A stretch of 64,000 bases of DNA. It comes from Zymoseptoria tritici IPO323 (taxonomy: Eukaryota > Ascomycota > Dothideomycetes > Mycosphaerellales > Mycosphaerellaceae). Below, piece by piece: positions 18,531 through 29,479 of this stretch; the first letter of the stretch is position 1; every line of letters starts with the position of its first letter. The notes below the pieces were generated by a model that worked only from the letters and a program-made list of their open reading frames with translations, ran no database searches and was not told the origin of the DNA. The position numbers were made by a program, and so were the translations under genes. The DNA lies in contig NC_018211.1 of assembly GCF_000219625.1 (NCBI RefSeq), positions 2,356,001 through 2,420,000 of the forward strand, read 5' to 3'.

Positions 18531-21500
18531 TACTATGTGCTACCTCAACGAGTCCGCTAGATCGTCTGATCGAAAGGTAAACGTAAAGACTAATCCGTAT
18601 AGTAACTACTAGCTAATAACTAGCTTAGATCTAGCGCAGACTCTCTGCTTAGTAGTTCTTACGGCGCAAACTTTAATTTTGCTACAATCTTATCGATGTC
18701 TGCCCTAAGCCGGATTAGGGACAATAGTAATGCCCTTACGGTCGTTAGTATAGATTAAGTACGCGTGATTAGCTAACTTATAGAGTCTTTATCTAACTAT
18801 ATTCTTATTTACTAGAAGAGAAAGTTACGACTCGCTACCTTTATACTTAATTCGTAAAGTTACTACTATAGTAGAACGAGATTAGACCGGTTTAATTATT
18901 TACCCTACGTATAGTAGTAACATTTTACCGAAACGCTATCGAACGATACTAACCTTTTACTAGATAGCTTTTATTATGCCCTTAATATATTTATATCTAT
19001 ATTCGCGGCTACGATATATATAGATTATATATATTAGCCTATAATTACGTACTAAAGAATATTAATTACCTAAGGAATATTTAGGATAACTATAAGTTAC
19101 CTTTCGCTAGTATACTATAGGTACTAATTAGTATCTTATACCTAGACTTAATATAAAGTTATTTCTACCTTTATCTTTTAGCTTTAGTAGGGCTAATATA
19201 TAATAGTAGTTATAGTTTATAGACTTTTTCGTCTACTTATAGTAAGTACTACCTACCCGTTACTTATAGACTAGCTTCTAGTAAGCTTTTTAGCGCTACT
19301 AGTTATCTATAGATACCTAGAAGATAAGTATATATACTAGGTTAGACTTCCGCCCCTACTTCGGATTATCTTTAAGTAAATTTTCTTTAATAGAGTTATT
19401 AAAGATTTACTCTATAGAGATATCTTAATAAAGGTCTTAATACTATAGTAGGTAGAATCGACTACTACTAACCTAAGGCACTAAGAGGTAAGTATATAAG
19501 TACCTTAAGGGCGCGGTATCGAGCGTAGAATTATATTAAGAAATAAGTAGTAGCTATAAAGTATATTAAGTACTACCGACGACTAGTAATGTTATTATTA
19601 GATCCTTAAAAAAAGGAAGAATCCGACTACTATATATCGCTAAGACCTAAAACTACGCTATACCGTAAACTATATTTAATACTATTTGCCCTATAATATT
19701 TTCCTCCCCTACTTATTATATATCTATACTATAGATATAATAAGTACTACTTAATAGCGACTAAGTTCCTTAATGTCGTCGTTACGAAGATCTAGCTTAT
19801 TAAGCTAGTTCTTAGCGAGCTAGTCCTCTTCCTTACTACCGAACTATAGGTATTACTAGTAAACCTATTCTATAGTCGGTACGTATCTGTCGGTAACGCG
19901 ACCGGAGGTACTAAAAATAGGTAGATCCTTAGTATTAGTCTTAGCCGAGGGGTTACGAGCCTTACTCTCCTCGACTATATTACCCTTAGTATTAATAGTT
20001 ACCTTTAAACCCTTACTATTATTACGGTCGTTAATTTCCTAGGCTATTTCCTTAACCTATAGCTTACTCTTATTCTTAGCTAGTATAGCTATACGCTCGG
20101 TATACTCCGTATCGCTCGCGCTTACCTTCTCGTACTTACTACCGCTAAAGTAGCTATTATTAAATCTAAAGGCTTCTTACTCTTACGGACGGACGTAGTC
20201 GGCTATAGTAAGGAAGACGCGAGCGACTAATATAGCGCGAGTCTTAGTAACGTACTCCTTACGGTAGAATTTAGACTTAGAGAAGAGGGCATCTTAGTTA
20301 GCCTTAATACCGGTATCGAGGTAGGTAGTAGTACTAAGAATAGCGTTTAATAGAGCACTCTACGTACGGATAACTACCGAGGCGGGGAAGGGCGTAGTCG
20401 GTATACTATAGTTATTAGGCTTACTAGACGGAGTCTTAAAGCTAGGTATACGTATAGAGTAGGAATAGGTAAGCTTAGCGACGGTACTAGCTAAGGCATT
20501 CTCGATAGTACTACCGGGCTTACCAGCGATAAACTATAGTAGAGTAGTTATACGTAGCTTAGTTACTAGTCCGGTAGATCTATACGGAAGTAGTAGATAA
20601 GAGATCCGAGTAATACCGGCCTTTACTAGCTAAAGATACTAGTTAGTCTTAAATTCCCGAAGATCCTTTATAGTAATTATCTTATTAGTAATTATTAGAA
20701 CTATCGTATTACGTAGACTAAGCTTAAAGCGAGCATCCTTCGTACTAGCCTCCTTATCTATACCCTTAGCGACTTTAGAGTCGATAAGTACCTACGTACG
20801 CTCCTCTATATTAGTATACTACTTCTTCTAGTATAGGTATATACCGGGGATAATTAGGGTATAGTTCTCCTTATCTTTATCGCTAAGGGAAACTAAACCT
20901 TAAATTATTATTACTATTAACTTATTACCCTCGAGCATATCGATAGGGTTATAATCTATATACTTAAAAGTAGTAAACGCCCCGGAAGCGTAAGCTTAGC
21001 GTAGTACGGGTATAAGTAGAGGTTTATTACCTTATCTAGTCGAAGAAGGTAGTATAATACGTAGTATATTAGGTCTTAGCGTATACTCTACTATATTAGC
21101 GAGTAGAAGTAGTTACGTAACTAGCTAATGTCGTTAGTACTAGGGGGTATAAGGAAATAATAGTAATATATCTTAAACTCGCTCTTAAAGATATATAGAA
21201 GGTCGAAGTTCTTCTACTAGCCGAAGATATTAATAGCGATCGTACCGTCTAGCTAGAACTAATCGTAGACTCCGGGTAGTATAGCTTTAGCGGCTATAGA
21301 GAAATCGTCGTTTATTATATAAACCTCGAATACTAATTTATTAGGGATCTTATAGTATATAAGGTAGGCGTCGCGGGGATAAGGGGACCGAGTAAACTTC
21401 TTAATATTAGCGTAGGCCTTATTAGTTAATAAGAAAGCCGTAATACGATTACCGGTATTATTCGCGTAGTCGATAATACGCTATATAGCGGTATCGTAGC

Positions 21501-22429
21501 TAAGTACGTTAACGTAATACCTAGCCTTTCTAAGAAGCTAATACTAATACGCGAAGTAGATATAGTAACCGTTGCTTAGGTAGGTAGTAGTAAGAGCTAT
21601 AACCGTATTAACTTTAGTATAAGTAGCTACGGTAATTATAGCCTTATCCTTAAGGCGAGTAAGCTTCTTAATTTTCTCGATAACTACCTTCAAGGCGGCT
21701 TTCCGAATAGTACTATCCGGAAGGTTAGTAGTTATAGATATATTTAGGCGGAAGTATATATAGTTATCCTTAATTCTAGCCTTTATAGCTATAGTCTTAA
21801 TACGGCGGTTACGACGACCTAGCTTATCTTTAAAGTCGTTGTTACTAGTATTATCCGTATTATCTTCCTTAGTATTATCGCCGCGCGTAGCTATAAGCGT
21901 AGTAGTAGTAGTACGGGTACCTACGCGTAGCCGCGTACTCGGCCGAGTACTCGCCGTATCCTTACTAAGAGGACGTACTTCTTAGTTATCGATATCTTAA
22001 AGGGCCTCGGCTAAGAGCTCGTCTTCCTTAACTTATCGTACTACGCTAGTATCGAACTTATTCGTAAATTTAGCGCTAGAGCGCGTACGGCCGCGGTTAG
22101 GTAATAAAGTACGAGTAGGCTTAGGGCTATTAACCGGGCTCTTAGGGTAGTTAATAGTAAGGGCGGTAGTAGGGTAGAATCTAATAAGCGCGCCTTATAT
22201 CTTAATACGGTATTAAGAGTAGAAGAGTAGGTTCGCCTTTATCTTATTACTATAGTTATTAATAGCCTTTTCTAATTCTTCTAATTCCGAGCGCGTAATT
22301 ACGCGTATAGTAGTATCCGGATCGTTCTTAACATTCTAAACTACTAGCTTAATATCGCTAATAGTAATTTTAGTCGTACGGGTAGTACGGGTTTTACTAA
22401 TATTAGTAATTATCGTATAAGTAAGCGCG
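18531..22429 (-). pseudogene. Unidentified RIP-degraded coding block
   Basis: A long minus-strand frame can be followed from about 22060 down to about 19900, interrupted almost only by TAG/TAA at positions that fit Gln or Trp codons. Readable segments include a basic, Thr/Asn-rich N-terminal part (GRRNRRIKTIAIKARIK), IRKAALKVVIEKIKKL, LRKARYYVNVLSYDTA, RIIDYANNTGNRITAFLLTN, AYLIYYKIPNKLVFEVYIIN, and further on SRYQVVLIIS-like hydrophobic strands. I do not recognise RT, integrase, transposase or helicase motifs. The left end at about 18.5 kb meets gene DNA and the right end abuts the telomere-like 3' end of LINE-1 copy A. It could be a gag-like gene of an unknown element or a degraded host gene family. 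Confidence 0.45.
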
Positions 22430-22454
22430 TAGGGTTAGGGGTTAGGGTTAGGGG
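22430..22454. repeat. Telomere-like repeat at the 3' end of LINE-1 copy A
   Basis: Four TTAGGG/TTAGGGG-type units read on the plus strand (CCCTAA on the LINE coding strand). The same arrangement begins LINE-1 copy B at 48226, so it belongs to the element's 3' terminus or to a shared target. Confidence 0.8.
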
Positions 22455-23362
22455 TTTATTATACTTATTTATATAGGCTAGTCTACCTTTATACCTAATC
22501 TAAACTAAAGCCCTATCTAAGCCCTTACTACCGACTCTTTTAGCCGTCTTTAGAGGGGAGGAAATAGACCTACGCTCCTACGTAAAGCGCCTCGCGATGT
22601 ACGGCACCGTAGCTACTCCTAGCCTAACTACGTTTTACGGTATCCTTTTAACTATCTCCCGAGTTAACTAAACCGCTAAAAAGAGAGACTACCGATAGGC
22701 TAATCTGTATCCTAACGTAAAATATTGCTCCGGTAATCGCTTACCGTCTATCGTACCTTAGGTTTCTAAACCTCCTAGGTAACGGACGAGGTATACGTCT
22801 CCTTATCCGCCCGAAACTATAACCCCGTCTCGTTAAGGGGGAACATCCCGCTTTAAAACCGTCCGGTAGAGCTCTATCCTCCCTTCGTCTAGCGTATCTA
22901 CTATCGGAGACATTTAATTCCGATTGAGCCGCTTATATACTAGTCTATAAGTACTTCCCGAACAGTTTAGGAAGTACCGTCTTCCCTTCGGCTAGAATTC
23001 CTCCTCTAGCGATCGTCGTCGTCTACTCCTCTCCCCTACTACGCTGTCGCCTTCGTATTCCTCTAAGCCTCCTACTACTCTATAGAGGTACTAGTTTTCT
23101 TCCTCCCGCTCCCTAGCTTTAAGAGGAAGTAGCCGTAGATCTAGGGTATACGCCTTATATCTACTACTAGGCCTTCCGGATAGAGTTAATTGTCCGGTAC
23201 GGAGCTAGTCCGGGCCTCGCTAGTCGCCTACGTCTCCTACGTCGTAGCGTAGCCTTTTAACGTCCTACCGATCGGACGCCTACTTTTATCTTGAGGGAAG
23301 AGACTCCTTTTCGATAGGGTAAACGCCTAATTTATCCTCGAGGGATAATCTCCGCTTTTACG

Positions 23363-23575
23363 TCCTAGGTCGACGGAGCTACTTTACGTCCTACCTATCG
23401 GACGGAGCCTTTTTATGTCCTACCTATCGGACCGAGCTACTTTACGTCCTACCTATCGGACGGAGCTACTTTATGTCCTACTTATCGGACCGAGCCTTTT
23501 AATATCCTACTTATCGGACCGAGCCTTTTAACGTCCTACTTATCGGACTGAGCCTTTTAACGTCCTACTTAGGAT
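23363..23575. repeat. 29-bp tandem repeat, about 7 units (LINE-1 copy A)
   Basis: Units start CGTCCTAC and continue with TATCGGACGGAGC and CTTTTA or TACTTTA. The homologous array in copy B has about 11 units. It lies downstream of the RT region in element sense. Confidence 0.85.
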
Positions 23576-24616
23576 AGTATATACTAGGTCTATACCGCCG
23601 CTTCTTCCGCTTCCTCCTTTATAGCTTCCTCCTTCGTAATCTCCGTCGAAATTTGCTCGAGGATCTCGTTAGCTCGCTTCTAGTATCCTATATTTAGAAG
23701 GAAGTCTACCTTAGTAAACTTCGTATTCGTAGTACCTATTTTCTTATATATCTTCTACTTTGCCCGTCGTTCCTTCCTCGAGAGCTAGCTCGTCCTATTT
23801 TCCCGGTAGTAAGTCTCGTATCCTTAGATAAATTTACTCGTATAGACGTAGAAACTATAGGTATAGAAGGTTCTACGCCGATACTAGAGGAAGCGCTTCT
23901 AGAAGGACCGTAGCGCCTTTAAAAAGTAATTAGCTCCTCGTAAGTCCCGCTTTAGGTAGCTTTCTTCTGGTATAATCCGGGTTAGGCTCTACTTCTTAGC
24001 CTCTTTAGCTATATCTTCCTCTCTCTTCTAGCGTAGGAACTACTAGATAGAACGGCGGTCTTCGCTAAGGCTTCGGTCGCGAGGCTAGGACTCGGGTATC
24101 TTACGGTACTTCTCGTAGAGCTTATCCTCTGTTAAGCGCCGGAAGAACGCTTTAGGTTTCTAGATTAGTAATCCTAACTTCTGTAGCGGACTTTCTTCCG
24201 GAGCGTACTTCTTTACGACCTAAAAGCTAGTTTTTAGTACTTTAAATCGCGAGGGTAGGGCGGAGATTCCTAGGAGATTACGAGTAAAGTAAAGGTTAGA
24301 AGTATAACCCGAGATCTACTTCGTTAGCTTCGTAACGTCCTTAGTCGTCTTATCCTAGAACTTAGGAGAGTCCTCGGTAAACGCCGTGAGGAGAGGCGCG
24401 CTATACTCGAACATCGGTACGAGATACTACTAATAGACTTATAGGCGATGCGCGAAGCCCTAACTATCCGCGTCGAGGGTTAGGAAGTCGCTTCGTTTCC
24501 CGGCCTATTCGAGCCGGCTCTTAAGGTACCTCCTTAAGTTAATCCCTCGCGCCGTTACGGGAAATCCGAGGTAGGTATATACCTCTCTCCTCGGTACCTT
24601 CGTACTAAAGAGGTAG

Positions 24617-26623
24617 TATAGTAGGGAATATCGTACTATTACGTATAGTCTATATCTAGCTTTAGCTTTATATATAGGTCGGAGGATAAAGAAGATACCT
24701 ACGGAGATAGGAAGACATCGACGACTAGTACCTCCGGAAGGACCTTCGATACGAACATAAGGCCTAATAGTATAGAGCACTTAATACTACCTCTTTTGCC
24801 CCCCTACCTTTTACTCTAATTATATAGTTTACCGCCCTTTTTACCCCCTATACTACCTCGTACGTCTGTACTACTACTATCCGCGGGAGATCGGAACCTT
24901 TAGAAGTTCCCCCCTTATATTTTAGTAGACGATATAAGACTCCTTCCTTCGCGAAAGCGGAGAAGGAGGATATATAAAGGATAGGTAGTAGTATAGAAGT
25001 ACAGAGCGGCTATAACCTCGATAACGGCGCCGGTCGCCTTACGAGTACTTACGACGTATACGACGAATACCCTCCCTCGAAGAAAGGATTACGATATACC
25101 TCTACCCCTTAGCTAGGGCAGTAGGCTTAAGTACCTAAGATTAAAGTCTAAGTTTAAAATATAAAGTACCTTAATATATAAATCGCTATATATATATTAC
25201 TAGATCTACTACCGAATATACCCTACCTTAATATACAAATTGCTGTATATATATTACTAGATCTACTACCGAATATACCCTAAATATACGAACATATAGA
25301 TATATTTCCTATGCCCTACCGAGCTATATACCCTACGCCGAGTAGCTCGTCGATATAGCCTAAGAAGGAGAAGGAAGAAACCGAGGGAGTAAAAGAGTAT
25401 ATAAAAAAGGGATACTAACATCGTATAGAGGCTCGGTATAAAGCGCTCTCGTACTAATATATATAACCGCGCTACCGGACTCGGATGTACGCCCTTAAAG
25501 CGCGACGCTATAGCAGAGAGTATATCGACTATAATAGGCGCGATTTAGGGCGAAAAGAAGCCTCCTAGGCCTAAAATCGTACTACTATAGCTTTTCCTAT
25601 ACCCGACTATAGCGGTTAAAGGTAAGCGCGACGAGCGGCGACCGCATTTTATCTCTTATTTAGCGGCCCGTAGTACCCTATATACTCCGAAAAGAAGAAC
25701 GAGCGAGTAAATATGCCCCTTTAAGTACCTAGAATATCGTACCGGTCGCGGTAAGAGTTATAATAGATATAATAGATATTAGAGATTATTACTCCTATAC
25801 CTATACGAACGACTACGCTACCGAGCTTAGCTATACGCCTTTAAAACGCGACACTACTACGGAGATAATATCGACTCTAGCGGATATAAAATAGGGTAAA
25901 AATAAGCCTCCTAGGGCTAAAATCGTACGGCTATAGCTTTTCCTATACCCGACTACCTACCGAGGTAGGTAGGCTAGGCGTATAGCGTACCCTATACGTA
26001 GCGATCGTAAAGAAAGGAAAGAGAAATAGGGTAGAAAAAGAGCCCTCTAGTACCTAGAGAACTTTACCAACCGCCGCGGTAGCTATAATAGATATACTAG
26101 GCATTAGAGAATACTTGGTTACGTAAGCCGTCCTGTACTCTCGATAGAATAGCTATAAGAAACGAGACTAACTAGCTATTATAGCGTAGGCGTCGCGAAT
26201 ACCCTAAGAAACGTCGCCCTATCGTACCGACCGTCCGACTGCTCCTCGGTATTACTTTCCGAGGTAATAGTAGATAATATCGCTACGAACCCTATACTAG
26301 AACTAGGGAGCATATAAACCCTACCTAGATCTACCGATACTAGGTTCTCAGTACGAGAATGCGATATATAGTACTCGGCTCTAGCTAGCTAAAATAGTCT
26401 AAGAGGTACGACCTTTCGAGGATATAATGTTTCCTAGACTAAATTAGGAAGAGGGTCTAGTAAACAAATAATACCGAGCTACGGACCCTAGACGTATCCC
26501 TAGTCCTTATTCCCCTACCCTAGACTCTTTTATACCGTACGAGAAGCGATCCTACCTTATTCTCGAGTTTCTAGATACTTAGCCGTCCTACGTACCCGGA
26601 ACGTACGATTATACCCTACCCGT
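24617..26623. other. RIP-altered DNA with degenerate internal repeats, no gene assigned
   Basis: No readable protein family. It contains a 57-bp tandem pair (units from 25169 and 25226, each with ATTACTAGATCTACTACCG). It also has a diverged repeat of roughly 350 bp: AAAATCGTAC and CTATAGCTTTTCCTATACC occur near 25571-25603 and again near 25919-25950, and GTACCTAGA...GGTA...TATAATAGATAT occurs near 25725 and 26070. A motif GTTTCCTAGACTAA at 26429 recurs at 27480. The origin is unclear. Confidence 0.5.
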
Positions 26624-26636
26624 ACTAAGGAGACTA

Positions 26637-27399
26637 GACGGCCGAACAGACTGCACCTTTACGCGGTGGCCGTCGTAAGTACCTTCCTTAGAAGGGAAAC
26701 TAAGACAGTCTGGAAGAAACCTCCTTAAAAACCTCTCGAATCCGCCCGAAATCCTTCTCGAAATCCGCCTCGAAATACGAGCTATAACAGAACAATAGTA
26801 CGATTCGAACGAATAGCCTTCTACGCTACGAACGAGAAGAAGAAAGAAGTAGTCTACTCTGCCTTATACGCGCACCTCCTCGAAATCCGAATCGAAATCG
26901 CATGTCCCTTCTCTAGAGACTTCGTCGCCTTCGAAGGAAGCATATATACACTTTAAAGAGCTAGAACTCGGTAGAATCTACAACTCTGCGATTAACCTAC
27001 GTAGCTATATGTGCTAGAAGGCGGCATATAGTTCTACAAAGGCATATTAAGGACAAGAGAAGGTAGCGAGTTAGACAGCTGCTTTTTGCGCCTTTGCGCT
27101 ATATCTCTTTCGAATTCGTAGCGTATATGCGAAGCGGAAGGATCCGCTAAAAATTCTGCAAAAGCTTAGCATGAAAATTCTGCAGCCTTAGGCTGCAACA
27201 CTCGTTTGATTTCCTTTGTCTCGCATTTGTTTAAAGTCCTTTAGCATTGCCTTAGGCACGGGGTCTTCCCTAAGGTTAAAGAATACCGAAAAATCTAATT
27301 GTAACTAGATCTACTGCTTTGCCTTTATAGCAAAGCCGTCCTATATAGTCTTGGACTCCGAAAGGACGTAAATGGAACAAACAAACAAACAAACAAACA
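26637..27399 (+). mobile_element. 763-bp non-autonomous retroelement with a LINE-2-type 3' end
   Basis: Flanked by the 13-bp duplication ACTAAGGAGACTA at 26624-26636 and 27400-27412. The left end begins with a hairpin, GACGGCC (26637-26643) pairing with GGCCGTC (26668-26674). The right end carries the two hairpins and (AAAC)n tail of LINE-2. Only the last 200 bases or so resemble LINE-2; the first 550 do not match its ORF2 and contain no RT. CpA and TpG are still fairly common, so it is younger or less altered than its surroundings. It is either a SINE-like passenger of LINE-2 or the truncated end of a diverged LINE. Confidence 0.7.
27316..27368 (+). other. LINE-2-type 3' structured RNA end (copy in short element)
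   Basis: Stem I GCTTTGC (27316-27322) pairs with GCAAAGC (27330-27336). Stem II CGTCCT (27337-27342) pairs with AGGACG (27363-27368) and encloses AGTC/GACT (27347-27350, 27354-27357). It is followed by GTAAATGGAAC and AAAC repeats. The same fold with different stem I bases is present at 59326-59373. Confidence 0.75.
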
Positions 27400-27653
27400 A
27401 CTAAGGAGACTATCGAATATAGCCCTAGGCTATATTTGATAGGTATAATTAGCTATAGTGCACTACTAGTAGTAACAATGTTTCCTAGACTAATAGTCTA
27501 GTAAACCCTCGAGAGCTTTAAATAGCCTACTCCCGCCGCCCCGGTATTAACGACGACTTACTAACCTTTTCCTATACGCCTTCCGAATACGTATCTATAC
27601 TCCTTACTTCCTATTTCCCTATTTACGATACTAAACTATATATCGCTATTACG

Positions 27654-29370
27654 ATGTCTTCTAATAATACTCTTAATAACGGCCCGGACGGACCCTCCCG
27701 TCGTAGCTATCTTAATACTCCCTCGGAGATTCTCCGTAATACCCTAAGTACCGGCGAGGCTTCCGGAACTAATAGCCCTATCTAGGCGCCTTCCGATACT
27801 CGCGCCTTCCGCGATAGTAATAGGATTCTAGTAGCTTACTTTACGACTAATTCGACTAAAGGGTCGACTAATAAGGCTCTCCCTTAAGCTAAAGGGATTA
27901 CTACTATAGTAACCTATAGTATAGTTCTAGCTCCCTAGCCTACTAATATAAATATCGTAGATCTTATTACTACCCTTACCGCGGCTACTTATAATAATAG
28001 AGCCCCTACTTACCGTAGTCGCGTACCCTTCCCTAGAGAGCCTAGTACTCTATCCTTCGACGGTAAGGATACCTCGACTTTCTTCTAGACTATAGCCGAC
28101 TTCTTCGATTCGTACTTTAAAGGATTACGTACTCCTAATAGGGAAAGGATCCGACTTACTACTCGACACTCGGTACCGGATGTTCGAGCTTAGCTCGAGA
28201 GTCTTTTAGGCTTCGATAGCGAAAACTATAAAGCTTTTAAGGAAGAGGCTCTTTCCTACTATTAGTGCTATAATAGCTAGGTATATAAGTATAGCCTCCC
28301 TTTCCTCGAAGAGCTATACGTAAAGGAAAGAGTCTAGGATATCTCCGGATAGAAGGATAACCTACGTTAGTACGTTATAACGTTTAAAGCGGTCTCGAAA
28401 AGGATACCTCTTAAATAGTATAACGAAGTTGCTCGATACTACCTCTTCCTTAAAGGCTTACCCTCCGAGGTAGGATAGGAAATTATAAATAAGCTCGAAG
28501 TAGACGTCTCGAACCTAGCCTCCTATACTTAGCTTCCTCTACTATACAATACGACACTTAAGTACGTTATAAGCCGTATAGCTTACTAGGAGTTGTACAG
28601 TAAGGGTAAGAGCTAGGTTACTAGCTAGCTTATTAACTAGACTAAGAAGAGGAATCCGAAGCTAGATATATCGAACGATAGAGTCTAGTCGTTACGCGTA
28701 CTAAAAGAGAAGCTGCCGGATATAGAGGACCTATCTAAAAAGCTTTCTAAGATAACTATTACTAAGATTAAGCGTATAAGAGCTAAGAGAAGTGTACGTA
28801 TAGCTATTAATCTACCTAGAGACTTTCCGAAGTCTTATATAGCTACGCTATATACTAATAACACCCCTAATTCTCCTAAGTACTACTCGTATAATATCGC
28901 TAGACCTAGACTAGTACCCTATTAGTCGTCTAGTAGCTCGAACCCCTTCTACTAGGAAGCCTCTAAGTATATATACTTTTATTACTTTAAACCCGGTTAT
29001 AGTATTTAAGAATATAAGTATATAAACTACCTCCTAAGTACGGGCTAGATATACCGCGATAGTAAAAAGAAGTAGTATATCAGACAAGAAGGTAATATTA
29101 ATAGACGAAAGGTATAGTTTAGGAACTAGCCGGATTAGCCTAAGCTCCGGATAATAGCTCCCGCTATCGAGAAAGTATAGGGAAGGGCTATTACTTAGCC
29201 TACCGATACGAATCTTAAGGATGCTAAGAAGTACTAGCTAGCTTATAAACTACCTATAGCTACCTTTGCTCCTCGGACACGTATACCGAGTATACCTCTT
29301 AACCCGGCACTTATTCCTAGCCCTATTCTACCGACCTTAAAATCTATACCCTCGTTACTAGCTTAACCTA
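27654..29370 (+). pseudogene. Gypsy-like element 1, gag (zinc knuckle erased by RIP)
   Basis: ATG at 27654-27656 opens a frame (MSSNNTLNNGPDGPSRRS) followed in phase for more than 440 codons, broken only by RIP-type stops. A capsid-like helical region lies near 28070-28600. At 28974-29015 stands the spacing of a CX2CX4HX4C zinc knuckle, but all four ligand codons are Tyr (TAC, TAC, TAT, TAT), each one RIP-type change from Cys or His. A basic Pro-rich tail follows. LTRs could not be delimited. Confidence 0.75.
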
Positions 29371-29479
29371 GTTACCTAGGCTAAGGCTTAGGTCCCCCTA
29401 TAGGACCCGTACTAGCGACGAATATAAATAGAAACTAGTACAATATCGTCGCTAGAAGTACGGTTCCTAAGGATCTAGT

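Larger units (their letters stand above)
22430..24616 (-). mobile_element. LINE-1 copy A, 5'-truncated non-LTR retrotransposon
   Basis: Aligns over its whole length with 48226-50526 (copy B), including the telomere-like start, a 29-bp tandem array and downstream sequence, and stops matching after ACTAAAGAGGTAG at 24616. In element sense this is the 3' two kilobases, so the copy is 5'-truncated, as usual for target-primed insertion. Compared with copy B it is further mutated, with changes such as TGCACC to TATACC and CTGAACTG to CTAAACTA, all CpA/TpG to TpA. An open minus-strand stretch at 24505-24780 crosses the truncation point and is not meaningful. Confidence 0.85.

Noticed and set aside
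26790..26830. tRNA-like B-box (GTTCGAATC on the minus strand) in the 763-bp element
   Set aside because: It is on the strand opposite to the tail and has no matching A-box or cloverleaf, so it does not support a tRNA-derived SINE head.
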